64,000 nucleotides of DNA from F22 sp963678855 (lineage in GTDB: Bacteria > Bacteroidota > Bacteroidia > Bacteroidales > Bacteroidaceae), in contig OY787448.1 in assembly GCA_963678855.1 (NCBI GenBank), positions 2,356,001 through 2,420,000 of the forward strand, in the 5' to 3' direction. Under the pieces are notes generated by a model. That model did not search any database. It saw only the letters and a program-made list of their open reading frames with translations, and was not told the DNA's origin. The translations under genes and the position numbers were made by a program. Shown here piece after piece: positions 16,710 through 25,104 of this stretch (the first letter of the stretch is position 1; each line of letters begins with the position of its first letter).

Positions 16710-17957
16710 TTAACTGCTGAAGCTAATGTCTGTAGGAAACCATGCCCAGAAGGTTGAACCTTCTCCAAGTTCAGAGTCAAACCCAACTCGACCACCTTGC
16801 ATCTCCGTAATGGTCTTACAGATGCTCAGGCCTAAGCCAGTGCCTTGTGCAAAGTCGTTGATCTTTTCAAATCTATTGAATACACGTTTAAAGTGTTTAT
16901 TATCAATTCCTACTCCTGTGTCAATTACTTCCATTCGTATTCCGTTATCTTGAAGCTCATAACGCATAGTGATGAGTCCACCTTCTGGAGTGTACTTAAG
17001 AGCGTTGTCTGCAAAGTTCATTAAGACTTGCTCCACTCGCCTTTCGTCTAGTTGGACAAAACATGGGTGGTCGGGTATGTCAAGGTGGATATTGAGTTTA
17101 ATCTTTTCAGCACGGTTTTGTATAGTATCATATACCCTATAGAAACTGTCGGATAAATTAAATGTAGACATGGAAACGCGCACTTTACCCGAGTCAATTT
17201 GAGATAGGTCCAATATATCATTGATTATTCTCAATAATAAATCGTTGTTGATCTTGATGATGTCTACGTATTCGCTTAATTCTTGGTTGTCCTGAATAGA
17301 ATCGCACAGTATATCAGAAAATCCTACGATACTATTCAGAGGAGTACGTATCTCATGGCTCATACTAGCAATAAAGCTATCTTTCATCGTAGTAACTTCA
17401 CGTACTTTATCTTTTGCTAGATCCAGTTCCCCGATAAGTATTTTAGAAGCCGTATAATCCTCAAGGATGTTGACATAACCTATGTATTCTCCATTTTGAT
17501 TAAAAATAGGTTTGCCTATATAGATGAAGTATTTGCAGTTGTTTCCACCTTCTTCGGTGATATAACCTCTTTCTGGGTGAGTCCAGTCTGATTTATACCA
17601 AAATTCAGAACGAAGAGGTTGGGCTCCTTTAATTGCTGAGTCTATTTCTTCAGTATACCATGGAGCTTGTGATATCTCAGAATCAATAGGTTGGGGTGTA
17701 TTGCTAGGAAATAACTGAGAGTATCTTTCATTTACTTCCATTAGTCTGCCTTCGGGAGTTGTATATATAATACCTACACTTAACCCATCAAGTAGTGTTA
17801 GTGTTCCAACGCAGAAGCCATGATGAGGTGTGGATGCTAGCTGTTTTTTTGTATGCATAACATCTGTCTCTAAAGCTTCGTTTTTATTTTTCAGCTCTAG
17901 GTTCTCTTGTTTTAAGCGTGATATTTCCGCTTGAAGTATGGCTATTTCTTCCTTCAT
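16710..17957 (-). CDS. PAS-domain sensor histidine kinase, orphan
   Basis: 415 residues from the ATG at 17957 (an upstream in-frame TTG adds five residues). A leucine-zipper-like coiled coil occupies about 1-40 (EEIAILQAEISRLKQENLELKNKNEAL is heptad-patterned). Next are a PAS domain at about 55-165, a second coil, a HisKA box at about 200 (SFIASMSHEIRTPLNSIVG, phospho-acceptor His) and a HATPase_c domain with N box NFADNALKY, G1 DTGVGID and G2 GTGLGLSICKTI. There is no transmembrane segment or receiver domain, so it is a soluble kinase whose partner lies elsewhere. A G7 run (16681-16687) follows the stop. Confidence 0.92.
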   Translation of the reverse strand: MKEEIAILQAEISRLKQENLELKNKNEALETDVMHTKKQLASTPHHGFCVGTLTLLDGLSVGIIYTTPEGRLMEVNERYSQLFPSNTPQPIDSEISQAPWYTEEIDSAIKGAQPLRSEFWYKSDWTHPERGYITEEGGNNCKYFIYIGKPIFNQNGEYIGYVNILEDYTASKILIGELDLAKDKVREVTTMKDSFIASMSHEIRTPLNSIVGFSDILCDSIQDNQELSEYVDIIKINNDLLLRIINDILDLSQIDSGKVRVSMSTFNLSDSFYRVYDTIQNRAEKIKLNIHLDIPDHPCFVQLDERRVEQVLMNFADNALKYTPEGGLITMRYELQDNGIRMEVIDTGVGIDNKHFKRVFNRFEKINDFAQGTGLGLSICKTITEMQGGRVGFDSELGEGSTFWAWFPTDISFSS

Positions 17958-18017
17958 CAAATTAACACTCAACGAATTAAATTGTTCGTACTAGCATAGC
18001 TTTCAACTTTAGTGCCC

Positions 18018-18049
18018 CAAATATACAAACAAAAAAAGAATATGACAAA
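18018..18049 (-). promoter_or_regulatory. Promoter for the histidine kinase gene
   Basis: Minus strand: TTTG (18049-18046), 20-base spacer, TATATTTG (18025-18018). Both boxes match the consensus exactly. Leader of about 55 bases. Confidence 0.75.
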
Positions 18050-18087
18050 ATATTCTGACACTATGGAATTTTTATGTGTGTAAAATA

Positions 18088-18139
18088 AACAATAGACTTC
18101 CTAAGAAACTGTATTTCGTACTTAAGAAGTCTATTGTTA
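18088..18139 (-). terminator. Terminator after clpB
   Basis: AACAATAGACTTC pairs perfectly with GAAGTCTATTGTT, extended by CTTAA/CTAAG. On the minus strand it is followed by TATTTTA, 28 bases past the clpB stop. Confidence 0.75.
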
Positions 18140-18167
18140 TGCGTAGTCACATTGCAGATTGTGTAGT

Positions 18168-20789
18168 TTATTGTGCGAAAAAATGTAATTTGTCGTCTTG
18201 TGCTGTCACTTGGATACTCTTGTTTTTTTCAATGTTTCCAGACAGCATCTCCTTACTCAAGTCATTAAGCAAATATTTTTGAATTGCTCGTTTGACAGGG
18301 CGGGCACCAAACTCAGGGTGATATCCTTTTTGAGCCAATAATATATACGCACTTTCATCTAATGTAATATTAATTCCATTATCAGATAACATTGCTGTAA
18401 TGTTATCGATTTGCAATCGTACGATTTGACTAATTTCATTTTCTTCTAAAGGCAAGAACATAATAGTCTCGTCTATGCGGTTCAAGAATTCAGGACGAAT
18501 ATGTTTTTTTAGCAAAGTCTTTACTTGGCTTCTTGTCTCGTCAATCAATTTTTCGCGCTCCGTACTTGACAAAGGTTGATTATCAGCATGTCCATGTATC
18601 ATACGCTCCATTTGTTGTTGGATGTATTCGCTACCCATATTGCTCGTCATGATAATAATTGTGTTTTTGAAGTTTACAACACGACCTTTATTATCCGTAA
18701 GTCGACCATCGTCTAGTACTTGCAATAAAGTGTTGAACACATCTGGGTGCGCCTTTTCTATTTCGTCAAACAAGACTACAGAGTATGGCTTACGTCGTAT
18801 TGCTTCGGTTAACTGACCACCTTCGTCATATCCAATATATCCTGGAGGGGCACCTACCAACCTGCTTACGGTGTGCTTTTCTTGATATTCACTCATGTCG
18901 ATTCGTGTCATCATGCTATCGTCGTCAAATAGGTACTCTGCCAATGCTTTAGCCAGTTCGGTTTTACCCACGCCAGTTGTACCTAAGAATATGAAACTTC
19001 CGATAGGTCGACGAGGATCTTGCAAGCCTGCTCGACTTCTTCGCACGGCATCACTAACGGCTTGAATAGCTTCATCTTGGCCAATAACGCGCTTGTGCAG
19101 TTCTTCTTCAAGATGCAGTAGTTTGTGACGTTCGCTTTGTAGCATACGGGTTATTGGAATACCTGTCCAACGCGCCACTACATCTGCAATATCTTCTGAA
19201 TCAACTTCTTCTTTAATCATTGCAGTCTGTGTTTGTAGCTCTTGTAAGGCGATTTTGTCTTTTGTAATTTGCTCTTCCAGTGCTAGCAGTTTGCTATAAC
19301 GTATCTCAGCTACTTTGGCGTAATCACCTTCTCGTTCAGCTACTTCAGCGTCATGCTTTAGTGTCTCAATTTGTTGTTTAGCCTCTTGGATGCTATTAAC
19401 GACTTCTTTCTCGCTGTGCCATTTGGCTTTAAATGCTTTTTCTTGTTCTTTGAGTTCAGCTATTTCTGCGTTCAGCTGTTGCAGTTTGGTGGTGTCATTC
19501 TCACGCTTAATAGCTTCACGTTCGATTTCAAGTTGTTGGAGGCGTCGCATGATTTCGTCGAGCTCTTCAGGAACACTATCTACCTCCATACGCAATTTAG
19601 CGGCAGCTTCATCCATCAAGTCGATAGCTTTGTCTGGTAAGAAGCGATCACTGATATATCTATTGCTCAATTCGACAGCAGCGATAATTGCATCGTCTTT
19701 GATACGCACTTTATGATGAGTTTCATACTTTTCTTTGAGTCCACGTAGAATAGAGATAGTACTCATGATATCTGGTTCGTCAACCGTTACGGTTTGGAAT
19801 CGTCGTTCTAATGCTTTATCTTTCTCAAAATACTTTTGATATTCGTCCAATGTTGTAGCACCAATGCTGCGCAGTTCACCTCTAGCCAAGGCTGGTTTCA
19901 ATATGTTTGCCGCATCCATAGCACCTTCACTTTTGCCAGCGCCGACTAGCGTATGGATTTCGTCTATAAATAAGATAATATCTCCGTTGGCTTGCACTAC
20001 TTCATTAATAACAGCCTTTAGACGTTCCTCAAATTCCCCTTTGTATTTTGCCCCAGCAACCAATGCACCCATGTCTAGTGAGAACAAGCGTCTGTTTTTT
20101 AAGGTATCTGGCACATCACCACTGATAATTCGATGAGCTAATCCTTCCACTATTGCAGTTTTACCAGTTCCTGGCTCACCAATAAGGATAGGATTGTTCT
20201 TTGTGCGGCGACTCAGAATCTGTAACACACGACGAATTTCGTCATCACGTCCAATTACAGGGTCTAGTTTGCCATCTCGTGCTTGTGCACACAGATCGAT
20301 AGCATATTTTTGAAGAGCATTGTACTCTTCTTCAGCACTTTGACTTTGAACCTTCTGGCCTTTACGTAATTCAGCAACTGCAGATTCTAGGCTTTTTGTA
20401 GTTGCCCCAGCATCTTGAAGAACTTGTTGAGCAGCGCTTTTTACTGCAAGAATAGCTAGTAGTACCGTCTCAATAGACACAAATTCATCTCCACCTTTAT
20501 GAGCAGATTCTGTAGCTTTTTGGATGACCTGATTGCTTTCTCTGCTCAAGTATGGCTCGCCTCCACTTACTTTGGGCAGCGATGCGATTTGAGCATCAAG
20601 TACCGTGTTTATATTGTTTAGATTGATACCGACTTTTTGAAAAAGAAATTGGCATACGTCGGGCGCCACATGAATCACCCCTGCAAGTAGATGCACAGGC
20701 TCAACAGACTGCTGTCCATTGCGTTGTACAAGTTGCACAGCATGTTGCAGTGCCTCTTGTGTTTTGATTGTCATTTGATTTGTATTCAT
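18168..20789 (-). CDS. clpB: ATP-dependent disaggregase ClpB
   Basis: ClpB, with DnaK, pulls polypeptides out of aggregates. 873 residues from the ATG at 20789 (NTNQMTIKTQEALQ); the longer frame upstream adds 17 unrelated residues. Order: Clp N-domain with two repeats (about 1-145), NBD1 with Walker A GEPGTGKT near 205 and IILFIDEIHTLVGAG, the coiled-coil middle domain at about 400-520 that marks ClpB rather than ClpA/C, and NBD2 with GTTGVGKT near 605 and VVLFDEIEKAHPDVF, ending in a sensor-2/D2 small domain (GARPVKRAIQKYL). No housekeeping TAnnTTTG box lies in the upstream region, compatible with a different, perhaps heat-responsive, promoter. Confidence 0.97.
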   Translation of the reverse strand: MNTNQMTIKTQEALQHAVQLVQRNGQQSVEPVHLLAGVIHVAPDVCQFLFQKVGINLNNINTVLDAQIASLPKVSGGEPYLSRESNQVIQKATESAHKGGDEFVSIETVLLAILAVKSAAQQVLQDAGATTKSLESAVAELRKGQKVQSQSAEEEYNALQKYAIDLCAQARDGKLDPVIGRDDEIRRVLQILSRRTKNNPILIGEPGTGKTAIVEGLAHRIISGDVPDTLKNRRLFSLDMGALVAGAKYKGEFEERLKAVINEVVQANGDIILFIDEIHTLVGAGKSEGAMDAANILKPALARGELRSIGATTLDEYQKYFEKDKALERRFQTVTVDEPDIMSTISILRGLKEKYETHHKVRIKDDAIIAAVELSNRYISDRFLPDKAIDLMDEAAAKLRMEVDSVPEELDEIMRRLQQLEIEREAIKRENDTTKLQQLNAEIAELKEQEKAFKAKWHSEKEVVNSIQEAKQQIETLKHDAEVAEREGDYAKVAEIRYSKLLALEEQITKDKIALQELQTQTAMIKEEVDSEDIADVVARWTGIPITRMLQSERHKLLHLEEELHKRVIGQDEAIQAVSDAVRRSRAGLQDPRRPIGSFIFLGTTGVGKTELAKALAEYLFDDDSMMTRIDMSEYQEKHTVSRLVGAPPGYIGYDEGGQLTEAIRRKPYSVVLFDEIEKAHPDVFNTLLQVLDDGRLTDNKGRVVNFKNTIIIMTSNMGSEYIQQQMERMIHGHADNQPLSSTEREKLIDETRSQVKTLLKKHIRPEFLNRIDETIMFLPLEENEISQIVRLQIDNITAMLSDNGINITLDESAYILLAQKGYHPEFGARPVKRAIQKYLLNDLSKEMLSGNIEKNKSIQVTAQDDKLHFFAQ

Positions 20790-21170
20790 ATGTTTTTTAT
20801 TTAATTGTTTCTCTGTTCTGTTTGGCAAGATGGACGCCAAATAAGGAAAATACTAGTAAATGTTTCGTGATAAGGTGGTTGTAAATATAATATATGTCAA
20901 AATGGCGGATTCTGATAGGAGTTTACTGCCTATTTGACAGGCGTGTATCTGGATTTGCCTTGTCGTTAGTGAGAGACTAAGATTGGAAGATGTGGTTATA
21001 CTAGTTGGTAGAGTTGTCTTATAGTAGGAGAGTCATCTGGCAACCATGGTTGCCAGATCATGACATCCGTGATTGCCAGTATCTGGCAACCATGGTTGCC
21101 AGATGACTGTGATTTAATTAGCAGTGTTACTTTGGTTAGAAGATTCTGGTTAGAGAGCCTAAGCAAAAAA
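20790..21170. other. Intergenic region clpB-lpxB with a palindrome array
   Basis: About 435 bases lie between clpB and lpxB. The only clear structures are the CTGGCAA/TTGCCAG array at 21031-21108 and the lpxB terminator. A 60-codon minus-strand frame runs through both and is rejected. No recognisable promoter for clpB was found. Confidence 0.7.
21031..21108. repeat. Nested palindrome array with five CTGGCAA/TTGCCAG half-sites
   Basis: Two identical 24-base perfect palindromes (21035-21058 and 21081-21104) are embedded in a larger inverted repeat with 28-base arms (21031-21058 / 21081-21108) and a 22-base centre that carries one more TTGCCAG (21073-21079). Half-sites are at 21037, 21050, 21073, 21083 and 21096. 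It could be a cruciform-forming repeat or a multi-site operator; no T-tract follows, so it is not a simple terminator. Confidence 0.9.
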
Positions 21171-21204
21171 AAGAGCATATCAAAATTGATTTTGATATGC
21201 TCTT
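21164..21204 (-). terminator. Terminator after lpxB
   Basis: Perfect 15-bp stem AAGAGCATATCAAAA with a 4-base loop, followed on the minus strand by eight Ts, 22 bases after the lpxB stop. Confidence 0.93.
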
Positions 21205-21225
21205 AACTACTATGTTTGTTGTAAG

Positions 21226-22383
21226 TTATTTTTTAGCTCGATGCGTTGGCATAGCTACCATCAGTTTGGCAGCACGCTCAGGAGCGCCAGGCTCACCAAG
21301 CATTTCTGCCATAACGTCCAGTTTGGCCAAGTGTGCTTGCCTAGATGGACTATCGTCTGGTAGCAAAGCGTCCATGTATTTGTGGAAGTTCTCACGTGTA
21401 AAGTCAGCTGCCACAAGTTCAGGTACAGCTTCTTCGTCCAATGTGAGATTAGGTAATGAAATATACTTCACAGTAAGCACACGTTTTCTAAGCCATGATA
21501 TAACTGGAGGAATTGGTGTGGCGTATGCTACAATCTGAGGGACACGGAAAAGTGCTGTTTCTAGAGCTGCGGTTCCAGAGGTTACTAATGCAAAATGTGC
21601 ATGCTGTAACAGAGGATAAGTCGCATTGTAAATAATACGAAGCTCTGGAAAACGCTTCTCAAATTCAGCATAAAATGTTGGATCAATACCAGGAGCGCCA
21701 GCCAAAACGAACTGGTAATCCTTTTGGTATTTCTTCAAGCCATCCATCATGCCAGGTAGATTGTCTTTAATCTCATGTGTGCGACTGCCAGCAAGAATAG
21801 CGATAATCGGACGTTCATTCAAATCATGTTTAGTACGAAAAGCACTTGGATTGTGTGGATTCTTGGCTTTAAAGTCTGCAATTTCATCTACGGTAGGGTT
21901 GCCTACGTAGTGAACAGGATACTGGTGCTTCTCTTCAAAGAAAGGCACTTCGAACGGAAGAATAGAGAATAATTCATCAATATCTCGTTTGATACGCTTG
22001 ATTCTATACTCTTTCCATGCCCATATTTTAGGAGAAATATAATAGTAAATTGGAATCTCTGTCGTAGCATGAATATCTTCAGCTACATTTAAATTAAATC
22101 CAGGATAATCAACCAAAATCAATTTGTCTGGTTGCCATTGCTTAATGTCTTCCTTGCACAAGCGCATGTTGCGTAAGATTGTGCGTAAGTGTAGTAGTAC
22201 AGGAATGAACTGCATGTAAGCCTGTTCCTTGTAATGACGTACTAATGTGCCACCAATAGCTTGCATTTCATCCCCTCCTATGTATCGGAATTCAGCTTGA
22301 GGATCTTCTTGTAAAATAGCTTTCATCAGGTGAGCTGCATGCAAGTCGCCAGATGCTTCACCAACTATGACGTAATACTTCAT
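21226..22383 (-). CDS. lpxB: Lipid-A-disaccharide synthase
   Basis: LpxB joins UDP-2,3-diacylglucosamine and lipid X to make the lipid A disaccharide at the inner-membrane face. 385 residues from the ATG at 22383 (KYYVIVGEASGDLHAA, the canonical family start); the longer frame begins at 22407 and would overlap surE by 11 bases. Seen: GEASGDLH, YYISPKIWAWKEYRIKRI, LPFEVPFFEEKHQYPVHYVGNPTVDE, LAGSRTHEIKDNLP and TSGTAALETALF, all hallmark stretches of this GT19 enzyme. It lies 13 bases after surE and is almost certainly co-transcribed with it. Confidence 0.96.
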   Translation of the reverse strand: MKYYVIVGEASGDLHAAHLMKAILQEDPQAEFRYIGGDEMQAIGGTLVRHYKEQAYMQFIPVLLHLRTILRNMRLCKEDIKQWQPDKLILVDYPGFNLNVAEDIHATTEIPIYYYISPKIWAWKEYRIKRIKRDIDELFSILPFEVPFFEEKHQYPVHYVGNPTVDEIADFKAKNPHNPSAFRTKHDLNERPIIAILAGSRTHEIKDNLPGMMDGLKKYQKDYQFVLAGAPGIDPTFYAEFEKRFPELRIIYNATYPLLQHAHFALVTSGTAALETALFRVPQIVAYATPIPPVISWLRKRVLTVKYISLPNLTLDEEAVPELVAADFTRENFHKYMDALLPDDSPSRQAHLAKLDVMAEMLGEPGAPERAAKLMVAMPTHRAKK

Positions 22384-22396
22384 ACTTGTTTCTGTT

Positions 22397-23185
22397 TTAA
22401 TCTTCATCTTCAGGTAGAGCCCAGTCCCAATTCTGCATTTCTTTGATCAGCGTATGATCAGTCATATCTACTTTTACAGGAGTGATAGCCACATAGCCAT
22501 GAGTGAGTGCCCAAGCATCATTGTTTTCATTGGCTTCGTCAAGAATCTTCATTTCACCTGTAAGCCAGTAGTAATTAGGACCATATGGATGTTCGTAAGG
22601 GATGTACTCTTTAATCCATCTAGCGTGAGTTTGTTCGCATATTTTGATTCCTTCAAATGTGTGAGAATCAGGGAAGTTTACGTTCAAACAAGTTTGCTCA
22701 GGTAGCCCGTTTTCTAGCACTTGACGAACAATTTGTTGTACGTAAGGTTTGAGGTGTTCAAAATCTGCATCTGCTAGATAATTACACAAAGAAAAGCCAA
22801 TACTAGGGATGCCAGAGATACAACCTTCAATGGCTACGCCCATAGTGCCTGAATAGTGTACATTTACACCTGAGTTGTCACCATGATTGATACCACCAAT
22901 TACTAGGTCAGGCTTTTCAGTAAGTACTGTATTAAGTGCTAATTTAACACAATCAGCTGGAGTACCTGTGCATTTGTAGACTGTAAGACCCACTTCACGA
23001 CGTGCCTGTTGAAATGTGATTGGTGTAGTAATTGTCAAAGCAGCACTCTGTGCTGAACGGGGACTATCTGGAGCCATGACAACGATGTCACCAATGGGGC
23101 GTAAAAAGCGAATAAGTTCACTTACTCCTTTTGACTGAAAGCCATCGTCGTTGGATACTAAAATAATAGGTCTTTTTCTAGCCAT
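22397..23185 (-). CDS. surE: 5'/3'-nucleotidase SurE
   Basis: SurE is a metal-dependent phosphatase acting on nucleoside monophosphates in stationary phase. 262 residues from the ATG at 23185 (ARKRPIILVSNDDG); the frame upstream adds 14 residues with no family match. Seen: the Asp pair in SNDDGFQSKG, the MAPDSPRSAQS loop, and GGINHGDNSGVNVHYSGTM holding the metal-ligand Asn. It is first in an operon with lpxB and is divergent from parA across closely spaced promoter boxes. Confidence 0.96.
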   Translation of the reverse strand: MARKRPIILVSNDDGFQSKGVSELIRFLRPIGDIVVMAPDSPRSAQSAALTITTPITFQQARREVGLTVYKCTGTPADCVKLALNTVLTEKPDLVIGGINHGDNSGVNVHYSGTMGVAIEGCISGIPSIGFSLCNYLADADFEHLKPYVQQIVRQVLENGLPEQTCLNVNFPDSHTFEGIKICEQTHARWIKEYIPYEHPYGPNYYWLTGEMKILDEANENNDAWALTHGYVAITPVKVDMTDHTLIKEMQNWDWALPEDED

Positions 23186-23224
23186 GTTCAAAAATTCTTT
23201 TAAGTTGTTCGTCAGATTACAAGG

Positions 23225-23232
23225 CAAATGTA
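23225..23232 (-). promoter_or_regulatory. Promoter -7 box for surE-lpxB
   Basis: The minus strand reads TACATTTG, 39 bases before the surE ATG. It faces the parA box on the other strand with 11 bases between them. Confidence 0.6.
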
Positions 23233-23243
23233 GAAAAAAACTT

Positions 23244-23251
23244 TATCTTTG
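23244..23251 (+). promoter_or_regulatory. Promoter -7 box for parA
   Basis: TATCTTTG, 51 bases before the parA ATG. No TTTG -33 box at the right distance; that position coincides with the expected surE start site. Confidence 0.6.
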
Positions 23252-23302
23252 CATCACAAGTTGCGCATATTTTAGTGACGATATTGATAAACTACATAGA
23301 AT

Positions 23303-24127
23303 ATGGGAAAAGTAATAGCATTAGCTAACCAAAAAGGTGGGGTTGGTAAGACAACAACAACAATCAACCTTGCTGCATCAATGGCTACCATGGAGAAGCG
23401 AGTCTTAGTAATCGACGCCGATCCGCAAGCAAACGCTTCGTCAGGATTAGGGTTGGATATTAAAACAACAGGCCAATCTATATACGAGTGTTTGATTGAT
23501 GGCAATGATATTCAAGAAGCCATTCAAGATACTGATATAGAGACACTTCAGGTGGTTCCTTCACATATCAACTTAGTAGGTGCTGAGATTGAGATGCTGA
23601 ATCTTCCTAATCGTGAAAAAGTCATGAAGAAGATTTTGAAGCCATTGAGGAAAATCTATGATTATATTTTAATCGATTGTTCACCTTCTTTGGGGTTGAT
23701 TACAGTCAATGCGTTGACAGCAGCAGATACTGTGATTATTCCTGTGCAAGCTGAATATTTTTCCCTTGAAGGGATTAGCAAACTGCTTAATACTATTCGC
23801 ATTATTCGTTCGCGACTCAATACTCGTTTAGATATCGAAGGTTTTTTGATTACCATGTACGATTCTAGATTGAGACAATCTAATCAAATTTATGATGAGT
23901 TGAAGCGTCACTTTCAAGAACTTGTGTTTGACACTGTCATTCAGCGTAACGTGCGACTAAGTGAGGCGCCTAGTCACGGCAAACCAACCATTTTGTACGA
24001 TGCTGACTCTAGCGGGGCTCGTAACTATATGGCACTGGCGAAAGAAATCATAACTCGTGATGAAGCGAAAGCTCAAAATCAAGAAGCACCTCAAAAAGTA
24101 TCAGTAGGCAAAGACGAGGAGGTGTAG
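23303..24127 (+). CDS. parA: Chromosome partitioning ATPase ParA/Soj
   Basis: ParA-type deviant Walker ATPase that, with ParB on parS, segregates chromosome origins. 274 residues with no N-terminal HTH, so it is the chromosomal (Soj-like) class. Seen: the deviant Walker A NQKGGVGKTTTTINLA at about 8-23 with the signature first Lys, VIDADPQANASSGLG, the Walker B-like YILIDCSPSLGLITVNAL and VPVQAEYFSLEG-type switch (IPVQAEYFSLEGI). The C-terminal tail after about 250 is Lys/Gln/Glu-rich. 62 bases separate it from parB. Confidence 0.97.
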   Translation: MGKVIALANQKGGVGKTTTTINLAASMATMEKRVLVIDADPQANASSGLGLDIKTTGQSIYECLIDGNDIQEAIQDTDIETLQVVPSHINLVGAEIEMLNLPNREKVMKKILKPLRKIYDYILIDCSPSLGLITVNALTAADTVIIPVQAEYFSLEGISKLLNTIRIIRSRLNTRLDIEGFLITMYDSRLRQSNQIYDELKRHFQELVFDTVIQRNVRLSEAPSHGKPTILYDADSSGARNYMALAKEIITRDEAKAQNQEAPQKVSVGKDEEV

Positions 24128-24189
24128 AACCAACCAGCCTATTGGTATTTAGAAAAGAAACAAGAACGTAAAGAAAGAAGAAACAAATC

Positions 24190-25104
24190 ATGGCATCCCC
24201 AAAGAAAAAAGCATTGGGACGCGGACTTAATGAAGTGTTGGATGGCGCTGACGATGTCCTATTCCCCTCAAGCATGGCGCCACGTCTAGGGTCGAGTATT
24301 AGTGAAATCGATATCGAAGATATATACGCCAATCCAGACCAACCGCGTCGTACTTTTGATGAAGATGCCCTGCAAGAATTGGCAGCATCAATCGCAGAGA
24401 TAGGAATCATACAACCTATCACCTTGCGAGATATGAATGACGGTACTTATCAGATTATTGCTGGTGAGCGCCGATTTCGTGCTTCTCAGATAGCAGGGCT
24501 TGATAGCGTGCCAGCATATATCCGTACGGCTGATGACGAGACAATGATGTCTATGGCATTGATTGAGAATATTCAACGTGAAGATCTCAATGCAGTCGAA
24601 GTGGCACTAGCATATCAAAAACTGATTGATGAACATAGCCTTACGCAAGAACAATTGTCTGAACGTGTAGGTAAAAAACGTGCTACGATTACTAACTATC
24701 TACGTCTTTTGAAATTGTCAGCTCCAGCACAAATGGCGTTGCGAAATAGAGACATTGAGATGGGACATGCACGTGCTCTTTTGGGCATACAGCATCCACA
24801 AATGCAGGTGCAAGTGCTTCAAGAAACAATAAAGAACCACTATTCTGTGCGTCAACTTGAGAAAATTGTCAAGGAAATCAATGCCCAGAATGAAGTGATT
24901 ACTGAAGATACTAAGAGTAAAGATACAAGCAATAAACTAAGCAGTGAAGTGTTTGATTTGCTAAAGCAGCAACTCTCGGGATTTTTCAGTACATCAGTAC
25001 AGCTTTCTTGCAACAAACAAGGAAAGGGTAAGATTAGTATCCCTTTCAAAAATGAGGCAGAGCTGGAAAAAATAATGGAATTGTTTGATACGTTAAAGAA
25101 ATAG
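24190..25104 (+). CDS. parB: Chromosome partitioning protein ParB (CTPase clamp)
   Basis: ParB loads at parS, clamps DNA with CTP and recruits SMC. 304 residues: an N-terminal basic KKKALGRGLNEVLDG that stimulates ParA, the ParB/Spo0J N domain (about 38-130) with the CTP-binding GERRFRAS box and ENIQREDLN, a KorB-type HTH (about 140-190: LTQEQLSERVGKKRATITNYLRLLKL) and a C-terminal dimerisation domain. No convincing 16-bp parS palindrome was spotted by eye in the window. The stop abuts the next start codon directly (TAGATG). Confidence 0.96.
   Translation: MASPKKKALGRGLNEVLDGADDVLFPSSMAPRLGSSISEIDIEDIYANPDQPRRTFDEDALQELAASIAEIGIIQPITLRDMNDGTYQIIAGERRFRASQIAGLDSVPAYIRTADDETMMSMALIENIQREDLNAVEVALAYQKLIDEHSLTQEQLSERVGKKRATITNYLRLLKLSAPAQMALRNRDIEMGHARALLGIQHPQMQVQVLQETIKNHYSVRQLEKIVKEINAQNEVITEDTKSKDTSNKLSSEVFDLLKQQLSGFFSTSVQLSCNKQGKGKISIPFKNEAELEKIMELFDTLKK

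Noticed and set aside
20996..21178. 60-codon minus-strand frame in the clpB-lpxB gap
   Set aside because: It is produced by the palindrome array (repeated WQPWLP-type translation) and runs through the lpxB terminator.
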